Positions 49,148-62,425 of a DNA stretch of 64,000 bases are shown one piece after another. Positions within the stretch are counted from its first letter, which is position 1. Every line of letters starts with the position of its first letter. Source of the stretch: Gracilaria gracilis (Eukaryota; Rhodophyta; Florideophyceae; Gracilariales; Gracilariaceae); the NCBI GenBank assembly GCA_030374805.1, contig JARGSG010000228.1, positions 62,001 through 126,000 of the forward strand, given 5' to 3'. A model generated the notes under the pieces. That model did not search any database. It was not told the origin of the DNA and worked only from the letters and a program-made list of their open reading frames with translations. Both the position numbers and the translations under genes were made by a program.

Positions 49148-52100
49148 TTGGGTACAAACCCGCCAAAAACCCTTGCCGATTCCTGCGGTGCGCCACGTCT
49201 GTTCCTCTCCCGCCTCCCTGACAACATCTCGGCTAATGCAGTCGATGCCGCTATCACCCCCCTCCCTCTTTCGTCTGCCTTTCAGGCACTTCTCACAGGC
49301 TATGCACTCTGTTTCACTTGTAGCCAACGCAAGCTCGGTCTACAACAACAGTTCCACATCGTTTTAGACACCGAAGATGTCCGCGAACAATGTCTCCAAC
49401 TTTTGCGCTTTAACATTCAGCCATGGACGCTCACGCGACAATTTTTTGCTCAAGCCGCCCGCGCAGTTGCAGTGCGAGTGGCCCTAAATGCATCGGAACA
49501 TTTCCGATCTTATTTCCCGTCGGACGCAACCATGTCTGCCGACAACACAGACCACGCTGCGCAGATGGAGCTATGGGGTGGCGCAGTGGCACAGGGCATT
49601 GCCGGTGCTACAGGGCTTGCAGATGCCACCGCACGTTCTCTGGGTGGCGTCTCACTCATCGGTCCTATACTCCAATTGGTCTCACTCTCTACCAGGTGCA
49701 CTGCCAATGTCTTGCAGGCTAAGAGAAATCGCACTGTAGCCGCAAACTTGTTTCATCGCCTGCATCGGTCGGCAGAACGACTCGTTAAAATTGGAACGGT
49801 CGTGCTCAATTCTGCATTTACAGACTTGGACGTTGGCGCAATGCTTGATTTTGAAGAAGAACTTTTCTCGGCCCTGATTGGGAGTTGAGACTTGTTAAGC
49901 GCGGTAGAAAGACACATGATGGATGGAATTCTGCGGCGCGCTTGGAACGCTGAAGAATTAGCGGAGATTGAGCAGCAAGTCGCCCGTGTTGAGGATGAGT
50001 TGAAGGGGCAGCGCTTACTTGAAACGCTGTGCAGGATAGACGGAAATGTGCGTGATGGATTTGACGCCTTACGTATGGCTGACCACGCTCTTCGAGATGA
50101 CTTCGCCACCGAACTGCAACAGCTTCGCTTGGAAACTTCGACGGCGGATGATGTGTACACGGCTAATTTGGCAACTATAACAGATCTTCCCTCTCATGTT
50201 GTGCGTGAGGGGGTTCCAAATTTGGCCCAACTTCGAGCTGCCTTTCTAAATCCTACTTCCACATCTGTGCGAGATGTAGTGTGTGGTCACGGCCATGTCA
50301 GGAAGACGGCTGCCTCTATCATTCTCTCACATGATGAGGATGTGCAAACTAAATATCCCAAAGGACACTATTTGATCTCGCTTGGTCCATCCGCAACAGA
50401 TGCAGACGTAACATCTGCGCTGTCTTTTCTTGTTCAGATTTCTGGCGGTATTCGTCGGTCCTCTCAAAATAATCGCTTAGTGCCCGGAGTCAAGCAGGTT
50501 TCTCGCGCTGTTGCTTTGATCCGTGACTGGTTCTCTGGCAGGTGTATACTCATTATTCTTGACAATGTTTGGCCGCGTGTTGATCCCGAGGCAAGTCATC
50601 TCGAATGGGCCCCTGCTCTGTCTGCTATTGCTAGCGCAGAAGGTAGCGCTTTCTTGTTTTCTACGCGTGTGCAACAGCTTGCCCAGTTTGCGAGGACAAA
50701 AGTGTTCTTTGAACGCCTCGATGTGAAAAACCCGCGCGGACATGCTGCTGCAGTCGCCTTGTTCGAGGCGTATGCGGGAAATCCTGACATCCGTAATTGC
50801 GGGGATGGACGAATCGCAGTCGAAAACTCCGAATAAATTTCCGCCCGAGACAAGATTATTGCCTTCTGTCGAGGATGGCAGATAGCGTTTGTTATGGCGG
50901 GCCCACTTGTGAACCAAATGGGCTACGACTGGGACGAAGTCATGGAATCTCTTGAGGAGCATATGATTGCTCCCGGTGGTATTGCTTCTGGAACCAGCAG
51001 AAATGATGGACTTTACGCAATTATGGCTGGCAGTCTTGTGTACTGCGACAAGATCGCGAGAATCTATCCCAGTGACACCATGTTCAACAGCACTAGATTA
51101 GAGAGACTGGTTCCGAGATTTGGCCCCGATTGTTTTAAGGGTTTGTATGCGGCACTTGCTTCCTTCGAAACCCGCGATCTGTTGAAGTGCCAGTACTTGC
51201 AGTATTGGTCGGAATTCCCGAGCGAAACGCCGTTGCGCTGACAATACTTCTAGACTCAATGGGCCTTGCCACCTTGATGAGAAGAACGTCAAATCATACA
51301 GTTCGTGGTAGTAGTGTTCTGCACCTCTCACTGCATGATTTACAGTTTGTCTTTGCCAAGCGACTGTGTGGTACCGACGGACTTTCATCTCTGAAGTACC
51401 AGCACCGCGTTTTAGTCACCGCGTCTGCTAGAAAAATCAACGAGCCAGTTGAATCTGAAAGGCCAGGTGTGAACTGGTCGCTGCTTTATCCGGAACATGA
51501 CACCGCATGTTGTAGATACATTCGACCCAGTTTGTTGAACCATTTGTTTGGTGCTATTTGCGATGATCACTCTTCTGGTCAAGACGAAGATCGTGTGGAC
51601 GCCGATACGTGGTGGAGAGGCAGTGTTCGCAGTATTCTCATAGATTACCGCTGGATAGAGTTCCGAGGCAAGGTTGATGGTTGACCAAGCGTTCCTCAAG
51701 ACTGGATCACCGCCCTATCGTCCGATGCAGGCGACAGAGAATTTGTTGGGATGTTTTCCCTGGGAGTGCGACAGGCAGTAGAAACAGTCTACGAGGTGCT
51801 GCAGTCAATTGGTTCTGAGAAATATAAAAAAGCTGGGGATTGTGCAGCTCACGGGAGGCGAGATAGAGGGCTCGCCGGTCAGCTGTACGGGAATCTCAAC
51901 GTGCTCGAGTTTCGATCTTTGAAAGAGAAGGATCGTACTAAAGCACTTGCAATTGCCACCACGTTGCAAAAGAGCATTAACCAGTATGCTTATGGTCTAT
52001 GGTTGTGCCCAATCGGGGATTGCTGCGGATCTGTGGAAAAAAAGATCACCGCTGCAGAGCAGTTTGCACTGGCAACGAAGGTCCAATATGATCATTGGTG

Positions 52101-54302
52101 TACTGGATGCGTGAAGGAAAGAACATAGTGGCTTCTGCATGCAAGGATTGCAAAGTCCGTTTGCAAGACATCGATAAAAATGGGCGAGTGCTGCTTACGC
52201 TCTCCGGGCACAAAGGGCCCGTTCTTGGCGTGGCTGTTGCGGCGGAAGGATATGATGGCAGTGATTTGATGGTCGCATCATGTTCTGTTAACGCAACTGT
52301 TCGGCTTTGGCGCGTTCGCGGGTTAGATGATGATATTATTACGTCTCAGGAGAGCGCGGAATGCCGCGATGTTTTAAGCAACGAAAGCGGCAAGATGCTG
52401 GCAAGGATAGCCATTACTCCTGATGGCCGCAGAATCGTTGCCAGGGGGGCTGGTTATCGCGCTGACACAAAATATTCATCCCTGAAGTACGAGGTCTATG
52501 TCTGGACCAGAGTCAAAGTAGCAGCTAAGGGTGATGACAACGCTGACGGCCACAGCATCTACCAGAAAAGCATATTTACGGGCCACTCTGGTGCCATGTG
52601 CGACATTTGTATCTCAAGAGATGGAAACTTGGTAGTATCTGGCTCGCACGACGGAACTGTGCGAGTCTGGCGTTTTGCGACGATTGCAAGCCCTGAAAGC
52701 GAGGAAATGCCACTCAAAGTAATCAACGCACGATCGTCCGGAGATCACCTCGACAAAGTTTGGTGCATTTCGCTGAGGGGAGACAACTCGGCTATTTTTG
52801 CCGGGACAGAGCACGGGCGAGTGGTCATGTGGAGTACGAGCGACTGGCGAATGTTGATTTTGGCAGGTGGGAGCAATGGTTTGGTGACGGTTGCGGGCGT
52901 TTGCTCGATGAATTACGTAGACCTCAATAAAGACGATGCCGATGTTTCGGAGAGAAAGCCCTCGGCTACTCACAGGTCACGTTGATGGCACAATTGGCGA
53001 ATGGTGTGGAATATCTCTGTCCCGATTGACAGTGTACGGTAACGCAAGGAACTGTGCAGGACACGTTTGGGGTCTAGCGGGGCGAGGATCATTTGTGGGA
53101 CCAACGAAGCGCTTTGTCATAGACATGGTTTTGGGATATGGCGACGGGAGGCTGCGCAGTTGGGATACCAGATCCATTGCCAAAGAGAACTCTTCCCAGG
53201 ACGCTGCGCATTCCAGAAATCAAGTTAGTGAGGGAATGTACGTCTCTGGCGATGAGATAACCTGCGCGTGTCCATCTCATGATGGACTTCTTCTTGTAAG
53301 TGGATCAAAAAGTGGCCGAGTAAGCATATGGAGTTGCACTTCAGGAGAACTTGTTAGCGCCTTTCAGAGCCATACATCTGCTGTCTTCAACATCGACGTC
53401 AGCAGTTCTTCCAAGCTCATTGCTTCATGCTGCGGTGACGGAGGGGCAAATATTTGGCGGGTGGACGACAGAAAATGTTTGCTCTTGGTATGGAGTCAAA
53501 CCCATGCAACCTGCTGCATTGTTTTCTCTCATGGAGGGACTTGCGTTATCACTGGAGAAACAAAAACGGAGTTATCCGTGTTTTCGATGTAATGACAGGA
53601 AAATGTCGACTTGAACTTCCGGATGAACACTCTTCGTCTATTTCGGCTCTTGCCATTGTTTCTGAATACTCCGATTTGACAACCCAGATTCTTACCAGCA
53701 ATGGTACACCACCATCGGAAAAGAGGAAAACCAAGTGGTTTCTTGGCTTCCGGCGGAAAAAGAAATTAGCTGGAATTTCAGCGTCGTCCACCACGTCTTC
53801 CACCATCATGAACTCGCCTCATGTTTCGGATGAGATGTTTTGTTCAAGGGATGAATCTGGAAATTGTGTCATGAGACGCCTGAAATCTGATGCAGTAGTG
53901 GGAAATCTTGACGTCCCCGCCAAGCGCACGCTAACAGAAGCCTTGAAGGGAAGCAGTGTGCTTTCCAGGGTGAAAGAAGTGCGCGAGAGTATCTGCTCGT
54001 ATCCTTTCAGACCGGAATCAATAGATTTCTGCGTTGACGTACCCAGTGGTGCATTCGCCAGATGTATTGAAGTATCTAGGCACGAGTTCATCAACTGCCA
54101 ACTGCGGGTAACCTTTGCAGGAGTTGACTCTGCGGGTCAGTGTAGCTGTATTTCCAAAATCATGCTTGATGCAGCTTGCAGCCCTTTTTTCTTGGCGTTC
54201 AATAGAAAGACTGAAGAGGGGAGTGGGCTTTTTGTTGGATGTGGTCTTGCAGATGGCAAGATTGCATTCTTGGAAATGAGACAAGGCCTGATTGGACGAT
54301 GA
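49148..54302 (+). pseudogene. STAND/NLR-like protein: helical N-terminus, NB-ARC, WD40
   Basis: The plus frame from ATG 49148 runs through in-frame TGA 49886 and TAA 50834. It shifts near 51220, passes TGA 51682, then shifts near 52100, 52960 and 53560, ending at TGA 54300. The N-terminal 330 codons are all-helical, with a Gly/Ala hydrophobic helix (GAVAQGIAGATGLADA) and SLIGPILQLVSLSTRCTANV, resembling HeLo/MLKL-type four-helix bundles. NB-ARC: degenerate P-loop CGHGHVRKT (about 50282), kinase-2 LIILDNVW (about 50550), FLFSTR. A winged-helix-like region follows, then about seven WD40 repeats ending VRLWRV, VRVWRF, VVMWST, LRSWDT, VSIWSC, ANIWRV and IRVFDV. In such proteins WD40 senses ligand, NB-ARC oligomerises and the N-terminus signals. 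A pathogen-sensing role is inference. Confidence 0.8.
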
Positions 54303-54425
54303 CAGGCCGCCTAAAGACAAGTTCTGTTGTTAAATCACCGGTGCAGATCCGAGTAGTGTACACCTTTACCATCAACTTGATGGCATCAAGGTACAGGTAA
54401 CTTTATCAAGGATACCAGCGAGCTA

Positions 54426-55268
54426 CACACCCGCTGGAAATTATAAGACACCCCCTAGTTTGGCCGTAATAGGGCTCATATTGATGCGATTTAAGTGAGA
54501 CTGGTACCAATGGCCTTCTCGTGAGCTACTGAGAAAGCCTTAAGAGACGGCAGTCGGCTTGGACTTGTTTTTGGGCCGCTAGAGTCGATTGGCTACTGGG
54601 AGGGCAATCATAAATATAAGACACCCTCTAAAAATAAAAAAACAACATTGTCTCTGACGTCTGATTGGCTGGTACCTCGAACATAAAAAAAGAGAAAGAG
54701 AAGCTAAAGAAAGAAAAGAATAGCATAATTCGAATCACCTGGTCTGGTTCTCACTTAGTGTGGATCTCTTTTGGCAAAATTCGACATCTTGCAGATTTTA
54801 TTCGCGGAGTTCTTTTAGTGCGTCTCAAATCTTCAATTACATTTAAAATTTGAGGGGAAATATCTGATGATTGGTTCAACACACAATGATGGCCGAACCG
54901 TTTAGAATTCTCGGGAAACAACATGTATATCTTAAGGTAAATCAGACCCTTGAATTCGAATTATGCTATTCTTTTCTTTCTCTAGCTTCTCCTTCTCTTT
55001 TTTTTATTTTTGAGGTACCAGCCAATCAGACGTCAGAAACCATCTTATTTTATTTTTATTTTTAGAGGGTATCTTATATTTTTGATCGCCCTCCTAGTAG
55101 CCATTCGACTCTAGCGGCCCAAAAACAAGTCCAAGCCGACTGCCGTCTCTTATGGCTTTCCAAGTAGCTCACGAGGAGGCCATTGGTACCAGTCTCACTT
55201 AAATCGCACCAATAATAGCCCTATTACGGCCAAACGACGGGGGTGTCTTATAATTTCCGGCGGGAGTG
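54426..55268. mobile_element. 843-bp fold-back MITE with ~310-bp terminal inverted repeats
   Basis: The left arm 54426-54740 and right arm 54955-55268 are reverse complements with scattered mismatches, starting CACACCCGCTGGAAATTATA and CACTCCCGCCGGAAATTATA. TA flanks both ends (54424-54425, 55269-55270). The 214-bp centre has no coding capacity. TA target duplication suggests mobilisation by a Tc1/mariner-like transposase. A transcript across it would form a very long double-stranded hairpin. Confidence 0.85.
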
Positions 55269-55290
55269 TAGTATGAGGCTGCGGGTACGT

Positions 55291-55327
55291 ACTCGAGAGT
55301 TTCACTTTCGGGGTGAAACTCTCGAGT
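55291..55327. repeat. Perfect 15-bp stem hairpin
   Basis: ACTCGAGAGTTTCAC, a 7-nt loop TTTCGGG, then GTGAAACTCTCGAGT. It lies 22 bp from the end of the fold-back element. It might be a terminator-like or recombination structure, but no function is evident. Confidence 0.75.
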
Positions 55328-55632
55328 TTTTACCGTTATGAGCAGCCTCTTGGAGGTGGCGTTAATATCCTTTGGGCTACCAGAGCAGTGGGAAACGTGG
55401 ACACCACGCTCCAATAGCTTGGCGCTTTTCGCGAAGCCAGTCTTCGTGAAGATGCCTCAAACTGCGCCAGCTTTCCAGGCCAAAAGCACACCCACACACA
55501 ACTAAACGCAACGTACCCCCAGCAACGTACCGCTGGCATCACCCAGAATTTGTTGTACGCTCCTCCCCGTGGTTGAACCTTGCGGTATACTCTTGACGTT
55601 CTCGCGCACCTCTGTTTGTTCTGTTCCCCATC

Positions 55633-57265
55633 TTGACGCACTATTTGACACCATCGTTTCGTTCCTACTGCAGCAAAGCAAAACTCTTTGCTGCAATGAA
55701 CTCCGAAGACGAGATGGAAGAAGCTGACATACACACACACAACATGGAGTCTTCGCTTGACTCCATCGCTCCTGTTTCAACCACCGCCAACGAATTGGCA
55801 ATCGACCGCGATACTCCTCGAAAAACGCGCTTCGAAGCATTGCGTTTGACGTCGGTTCAAGAGGAATTGAACTTTGTCTGGGACTTTTTGTTTACCCGAA
55901 GTGGAAAAGACTTGCATGCTTTGCTCAAGAAAATGAGACGCCAAACAACAGGTTCGAAGGATGTGCTCCGCTCTCGAGCTATGCTACACGTAAGATGTGA
56001 ACTTGTTCGCAGCCGTCTTCTCTTTCTTTTCATGTCAAGTTTGGAACACGATGATGTAATGGCACATTTACGAATAAAGCAAGGGCTGCACAGGATTACG
56101 GTTGCAAAATCTTCGGCCCTGCTTTCATCTTGTGAGCGAAGCGGAACGTAAGAGCTTTCGAAAAGAGCTCGCGCTCGAGGGAAACGAAGAATATGAAGAG
56201 CGCACGACGGAGAAGACTCCGGATCCGAAAGCAAAAGTTCTGGTTGCAAAGAAGAAACCGCAAGCCGTAGATTTTTCCGAGAACGAGTTCGCTCGTCTTC
56301 CAATTTTAGTACGGGATGACAAGGAAACGAAACGAAATATTTACGTGTTGGCGACTACAATATCTAAAGCGCAGCAAAACGCAGGTATTCGTCAAGAAGA
56401 TTTGTGGGAGAGGATAGCTGTTCGATTCAATGACGATGACCTTTGTCCAATTGAAGATTTTCCTGAACCAGTAGCCAACGTGGTTCCTAGTTTGCAACCT
56501 TTGGTGCGGCGAAGTGGAGACAAACTGGCTTCTGTTTGGCGAGCGAACAAAAGTTGCTGGACGAAAACTCTCGCCCACTACGACGTATCTGGGAACAATA
56601 GAGAACTCCCGTTCATTGACTTTTGTCACAAAAACGCTAGAACCAAATCTCCTTCCGCTGTAGGCAGGAGGGTCTTCCTTACACAGTGCGTGTTTGGAAC
56701 CAACTACGAAGACATAGACCGAATTGTTGGGCAATTTGTTTTTCGGTGTTTGCCTGGCAATGTTGGTGGAAGTCTCAGTGTGAACCGAAACCTGAAATTC
56801 TTGAAGGGAAAATGACGTAGAACATTTAGTGGTAGGGAGGCGTCAATGGGTTCGAAGCGTACCAAGTTGGTGCGCAGAAGCAGTGATGAAGTGTTCCAGG
56901 AGGCCATCACAGGCTTGAATTCTTCAATGAGTAGACTGGCAGGGAGCTATCAGGATAAGGTTGAGTTACAGAAGCAACTATTTGAAGAGAGACGCCACCG
57001 TTCAGATGAGATTCAATCTTCCCTTCAAAGCTCGAGTGCAATTGAACCTTTGAAAGCTACCGTCCAACCGACTACCTTCTTAATGGAGGCTCTTGGTAAC
57101 GTAGATGCAGCGTACGCCAAGTATCAGGATGCCGTGAAGATGTCGGCAGACCCTGCTCACATTGCGTGTTTGAAACACGCCTATGAGAGCATGAGGGCGT
57201 TTTTGCATACGATGCAAACAGATCTGAGGAAGGCTGCAGGAGCCCCGAGTGGCGGAGGGTCGTAG
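55633..57265 (+). pseudogene. Myb/SANT-like protein, probably transposon accessory
   Basis: The N-terminal piece (55633 or ATG 55696 to about 56110) is acidic then helical. A frameshift near 56100 leads to 56102-56815, which has a trihelix/SANT-like DNA-binding pattern: DLWERIAVRFNDDD, RSGDKLASVWRANKSCWTKT, FIDFCHKN. An in-frame TGA at 56813 separates it from a coiled C-terminus (56846-57265, ELQKQLFEERRHRSDE). Such proteins accompany Harbinger-type transposases, and one is found at 62.8-64 kb, but nothing proves that they belong together. Confidence 0.55.
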
Positions 57266-57550
57266 CTCGTAGTGTAACCGTGATTTGAACCTTTTCCGTT
57301 CTCTCTTTCTCTTCATGGAGACAATGCTTATAGTGTAAACTTCTTGTGACTCTTTGCTTTGAACAATCTCACGATACAAAGAAGTTTCAGACACCCTATC
57401 GAGCACATGGCCATACGCCTCCCTCGACAGCTCTTTCGTCACCACCCCCCTTGAAACTACGAGTTGGAGACTTCAATGCATTATACACCGCCATCCATGC
57501 CTTTTTAGTTTCCGACTCCTCCAACGAATGCGCTTCTTCTAACCTCTGCA

Positions 57551-58010
57551 TCAGCACTGCCCCTTGTAAATGTTTGTAAACAACAAGTCATTGTGTGTCA
57601 CGGCAACTCGCAGCTTACCGAGCGCGGGCGGCGTGACCAGAACCGGCACCGGCTTCCTTGGCGGCGCCCTCACGTCTTCAACCAGCGTGGCCAGGTTGTG
57701 CCCGTACGAGTCCAGTGGCACATGCTGCGGCGATGTGGGCGTGATGGCGTCGTTGGCGCCGAAGAAGGTGAAGACAGCGTGCAACGCCAGGGATTTGCAG
57801 CTCCGAAAAGGTTCTATGACGCGCAGGAACACGTGCAGTACCAAGCGCATGTTGTAGCTGGAAAAGCACCTCACAAACGCCTTAGTCCTCGCGCAGAACG
57901 CCTCGCACAGCAGCGTGGACCAGCCCGACGCGTTGTGGTTCGAACTGACGACGGACTGCTCCGTAATGCTGTCAGCGAACAGTAGCACGGACGGCAGCTG
58001 ACGGCAGCTG
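57551..58010 (-). pseudogene. GDSL/SGNH isoamyl-acetate-hydrolysing-esterase-like, truncated
   Basis: The minus frame matches the IAH1 group of SGNH esterases: VLLFADSITEQS (block I with the nucleophile Ser; the usual Gly of GDS is Ala), FSSYNMRL, FTFFGANDA (block III, GxND) and HVPLDSYGHNL. Reading stops at 57551 after LVTPPALGK, so block V with the catalytic Asp and His is missing. Family members hydrolyse acetate esters. The upstream codons (58180-58010) are low-complexity. The copy cannot be active without block V. It is GC-rich. Confidence 0.78.
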
Positions 58011-58149
58011 CGACAAGCTGTGATGCGACCCGCCCTCGGAGGAGGCGGCTGAAGTGGGCTTGGTGAGGGGCACGGCGCGCGATACGCGCGCGGAAAGCGT
58101 GGAGAACGCGTCGAACATAGAGTCATGCAACAGCGAGGACTGCGAATTA

Positions 58150-58640
58150 TGCGTCGAGTCGTTGGCGGGATTGATGCCATGCACGATCTGCGGCAACAGC
58201 GGCTTGGCCGGAAGCAGTTGAAACGGCGGTTCGGACAGCGATAGCGGTGGCTATGGCGGCTGCGGAGGCTGCGACACCGCCTCGCGCTCGGGTATGGCCC
58301 ACATCATCGTGCGAAACGGCGGCGGTGGCGCTCGCGCGGGGACGGCGGCACGGGACGGCGTTGTGCGCGCGGCGGTGGTGGCACTCGCGCGAAGACGGCG
58401 GCGCGGGACGGCATTGTGCGCGCGGCGGCGGTGGTGCTCGCGCGGGACCGGCGGCGCGAGATGGCGTAGTGCGCGCGGCGGCGGCGCTCGCGCGGGGATG
58501 GCGGCGTGAGATGGCTTTGCACGCGCGGCGGCGGTTACGGGCGGCGTGGTGACGCGACCGCGACATGGTGGAGCATGTGCAGCAACTAGCTCCAACCAGG
58601 CTGCGCTTGGGCTGCGCTTGCACAATTCACGCATTTCTGT
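58150..58640. repeat. GC-rich GCGGCGG low-complexity block
   Basis: About 490 bp of degenerate GGCGGCG/CTCGCGCG repeats with units such as GGCGGTGGCGCTCGCGCGG recurring about every 50-60 bp. ORFs on both strands are Arg/Ala/Pro-rich by-products. It separates the esterase fragment from DPH1. Confidence 0.6.
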
Positions 58641-58958
58641 TGCGTTGCCTACCGGCGTGTGCCGCTACCGCGTGTGCGCATGTGTACAATGTGTGCGTGT
58701 GACACACGTGTATTCCTGTACTGGCTGGCATAGATCTCGATCAAGCTGTACCGTGTACCGCCACGCTCTCGCTGCTATCCGCTGGTCGCGCTCGCTGCTA
58801 TCCGCTGGTCGCGCTCGCTGGTTTCTGCTACGTCCAGCCGGCCATCGACGCGACCTGCGGTATATACCTTTACGCTGGCTCGCACTCGTGCCCTGCGACG
58901 CATACGATGCAGCAGCCGCAGCCATCGCAGCCGCCGCGCCGCAACCTGCTGCGCCGCG

Positions 58959-60080
58959 ATGGCTTCTTCGTCAGCACCGGCCTTCGGAACGGCCCTAAGC
59001 CGAGCGACGCGACTTTGCTTGCGCCGCGCACCACCGCCACCGCCGCCACTGCCGCCACAGCCACCGGCGCTGCGGCCGCTGCCGACGGCCGCGCGCGCGC
59101 AACGCGCGCGCGCGAGGTTCAAGCAGGTGCCGCCGTCGCTGCTGAGCGACCCGCAGCTGCAGAAGGACTGCAAGCCGCTGCCGTCCAATTACTCGTTCGA
59201 GCTGCCCAAGGCCATCCACCGCGTGCATCAGCTAGGCGCAAAACGCGTGGCGCTGCAGATGCCGGACGGGCACTTCATGTACGCCACCACCATAGGTGAT
59301 ATTGTGCGCCACCACACGGGCGCCGACATCGTCATTCTGGGTGATATAACGTACCGCGCGTGCTGCGTGGACGACCTTTCGGCGCGCGCGCTCGGCTGCA
59401 AGCTGCGGGTGCACTACGGACACAGCTGTCTGGTGCCGCTGCAGCAGACCGTCATCCCCTCGCTGTACGTCTTCGTGCATATTGCCTTCGACACGGCGCA
59501 CCTGCGCAAGTGTCTGCTGCACAACTTTGAGCGCCAAACTTCGCTGGCGCTGGTGGCCACCATTCAGTTTGTCGATAGCGTTCATCAGCTCGCGGATGAC
59601 CTTCGCCACTACTTTGGCAACGCGGTCGTACCTCAGGCAAAGCCGCTGTCACCCGGCGAGCTTTTCGGCTGCACCTCGCCCAAAATTGACGCCGTGGACG
59701 TGCTCGTTTACGTTGGCGACGGCCGCTTCCATCTCGAAAGCGCCATGATTGCAAACCACGATTTGCGCGCACTGCACTATGATCCCTACTCGAAACAGAT
59801 CACCGACGAGAAGTACAACCACTGCGAGATGCGCACCCTTCGACGCGCCGCCGTTCAAGTAGCGAGCAGTGCGCAGCGCTTTGGCATCATTTTGGGCACT
59901 CTGGGGCGACAGGGCTCGCCCAAGATTCTCGAGCGTGTGTTGAAGCTCACGGCTGACACTTCACGCAGCTGTTTCGTTGTTCTGCTGTCGGAGATCACTC
60001 CCGCCAAGATCCAAAAACTGGAACAATCGGGCGTGGAGGCATGGGTGCAGATTGCCAGTCCGCGATTGAGCATTGACTAG
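58959..60080 (+). pseudogene. DPH1: DPH1, diphthamide synthesis, with W-to-stop and Cys-to-Ser
   Basis: 373 open codons from ATG 58959 cover almost all of DPH1, the radical enzyme subunit that starts diphthamide formation on eEF2. After a Pro/Arg-rich 50-residue lead come ALQMPDGHFMYATTI, GDITYRACCVDD (first cluster Cys), HYGHSCLVP, FGCTSPKID (second Cys), VGDGRFHLES and LGTLGRQGSPKI. The third [4Fe-4S] ligand, Cys in the usual CPRLSID, is Ser (IASPRLSID). TAG 60078-60080 then replaces the conserved Trp after SID. The same frame continues with family sequence ([21 protein letters not shown]) to TAG at about 60201. Two independent losses suggest a pseudogene. Confidence 0.92.
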
Positions 60081-60201
60081 GGACATCGTTATGGGCAACG
60101 ACCGCTACTAACAACGTACAAAGCGCATGTTGCTCTCGGAGAAACTGAATGGAGGGATGTTTACCCAATGGATTTCTATTCAAAGAAGGGAGGTGCATAG
60201 T

Positions 60202-61160
60202 CCATCTATTATAAGGAAGCAAAAGAAAAGCCGAAAAGAAACCGAGTTAAGGTGGCTGATTAGAGACTGACATGCACACTTCTAAACCCCAGAGCCCGAA
60301 AGGAGACCTTGAAGCAAGAGGGGCACTCTGCAAGATATATATTGACTTGATCTCCACTTGATCTCTGACTATCACCTCTGACTATCACCTGTTCAATTTT
60401 GTTTAGAAAGGAGTAACCAATGCCCTGCACCGATAAGCATTCTTCTCCATGGCAGCTTCGAGCTACAGTTGTGTACAGAGTACAGCGATAAGTGGGCATC
60501 GTACTCACCTCATGGAGAGCTAAGAGTGACAGCGCGCTTCCCAATATTCGAGAAGGAGTATGGGCAACGGTACAGTAGGTTCACTGCCCCTATCAAATGA
60601 AGGTGGTCTTAGCGCGTACCTCAGATTACCTGCTGGAGAAGTATAACGCCAGAATTTTACCCTTGCACTGGGCTTCGCCCGAAACAAAATCTTCGAGAAA
60701 CGCAACGGCAGATCCACAAACTCGCAATCCACCTGTTCTTGCAGCAACGAACAACGTCAGAGATGCTCCTGAACTCTGTTGCGAGGACGAGAGATAGTTG
60801 GTACCGGAAGTATATGTTATCATAAAGGACACATCATAGTTTACGTAAAGTAGGCTGCCGAGTGCCACCTTCACTACTTCTAGAGCACCAAGACTGAGTC
60901 AAATTTCTTTCTTTTTGTTCGAACCGCGATGATTCTCTTTCTCAAGTTCAGGTCATTGAAGCAAACCAAAAGCAGACTCTGTAACTGTATTTCTGTTATT
61001 AGCTCGACTCGCTTTCGCCTGCACAACATGTGGAACGGGTATGCTTGTCTACGTTACACAGGGGCTGGATGGGAAATATCACCATCTCAACCCGTACAAT
61101 CTTGGTTATCAAAAACCACCGTGGAACGCAGGTGAGTTGCTTTCTTTTTTGTATTCTTCG
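60202..61160. other. Gene-free stretch between DPH1 and eRF3
   Basis: ORFs on either strand lack motifs. A 15-bp direct repeat of CTCTGACTATCACCT occurs at about 60362-60391. Nothing else is seen. Confidence 0.4.
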
Positions 61161-61163
61161 AGC

Positions 61164-62425
61164 TTATCCACCCGCTTTCGAGGATGTTGAATCCGATTGC
61201 AGTCTTGCCACTGTTCCAACTGCAACGGTCTTTTCTTCATCTCTGATCATGAACCGCCCCAGTTGCGGGAAGACATCATAGGGTTCCACACAAACAGGTT
61301 TTGTAGTCCTAAGTCGAGCCAAACACTTCATCCCTGGTTTCACAAACTTGGGATGTTTTTGCTTCGCCTTTCCAGCTCTGTTAAGCTCCGCGAGCAACTG
61401 ATCGATAATGACTTCCTCTACAGCGGCATGAAGATGAATCACAGCGGAATAACCCGCACAAATAATGCTCTTGTGCTCCAGGATCATCAACTTGGCAATG
61501 AACGAACGTGTATACGAAACCAGGATTTGCAGTGAACACAGTAAGAAACCTACTCTAACATCCTCTTCATCTACTTCTTTTAAACGAAGCCGAACAGCGT
61601 CACCTAGTTCTGCCACTTGTGCAGTTGAATCCTCTAGCTGTACTGAGTCAACCTAATTCCACTCGATTCTGCACCATGACCAGAGAGTCATTCAGTTGCA
61701 TCACCCCAGACTCCAACTTACCCATGACCATGGTAACCATCTCTTTATGCTTTTCCAAGATCTTCATTTTAACGGGCCTGTTCACAAGACGTTCAGGGGG
61801 CGCAAATGCTCTAGTGTGTCGAGCAGCGACACGCCATCGAACCATGAGCAGGTTTCGCTAGACGGTTTGTTCTTCAGGTTATCTCCGGTCAAACCAGAGA
61901 CCGGGATCCATACCGAACCCTTCGGATTACAACCGACCTTCCTGAGATACGGTTCAAGCTTCTTCTTGAAATCCATGTAGCGCTCTTGGCTCAATGATCC
62001 ATCAGGGTTGATAACACTTGGGTCATCCAGCTTGATGATGACCACAACCCTCTGGCGGGCTCCTGATGTCTTGCCCAGCATTGCATGCTCCCTCGTTTGT
62101 CCTCCCCTCTGCCGGTCACGAACTCTCCTTTTTCTAGCTGAGGTGACGAAAATTCCGATGTCCGCTTGTGATGCTCCGCCTATCATGTGAGGTACATAGT
62201 TCTTATGACCCGGTGCATCGAGGATAGTAAATCGCCGCATCTCGGTGGTGAAGCTAGCCTGACCACATTCCTCGGTCTTTTCCTTTTCCATCTCCAGTTC
62301 GGAGGTGTCAAGCGCAAAAGCAAATTACAACTTTCGCGATTCAGAGCGTTCGCTTCTTTCTCGTACTTCTTAATGGAGTGTTCAAGCCAATGGATTAAAT
62401 ATGGCACCAACCATTTCACCATACC
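61164..62425 (-). pseudogene. eRF3 (SUP35/GSPT1) GTPase, N-truncated and frameshifted
   Basis: Minus-strand order matches the eRF3 core: KKYEKEANALNRES (62330), MEKEKTEECGQASF, ILDAPGHKNYVPHMIGGAS (G3), GGQTREHAM, IIKLDDPSV, RYMDFKKKLEPYLRKVGCNP, VSGLTGDNLK, then NRPVKMKIL, GKLESGVMQL, ILEHKSIICAGYSAV and CLARLRTTKPV. The GHVDAGKST P-loop is not found upstream, and the G4 motif NKxD reads IKLD (Asn lost). eRF3 promotes GTP-dependent release at stop codons with eRF1. At least three frame changes (about 62290, 61800, 61650) confirm decay. Confidence 0.88.
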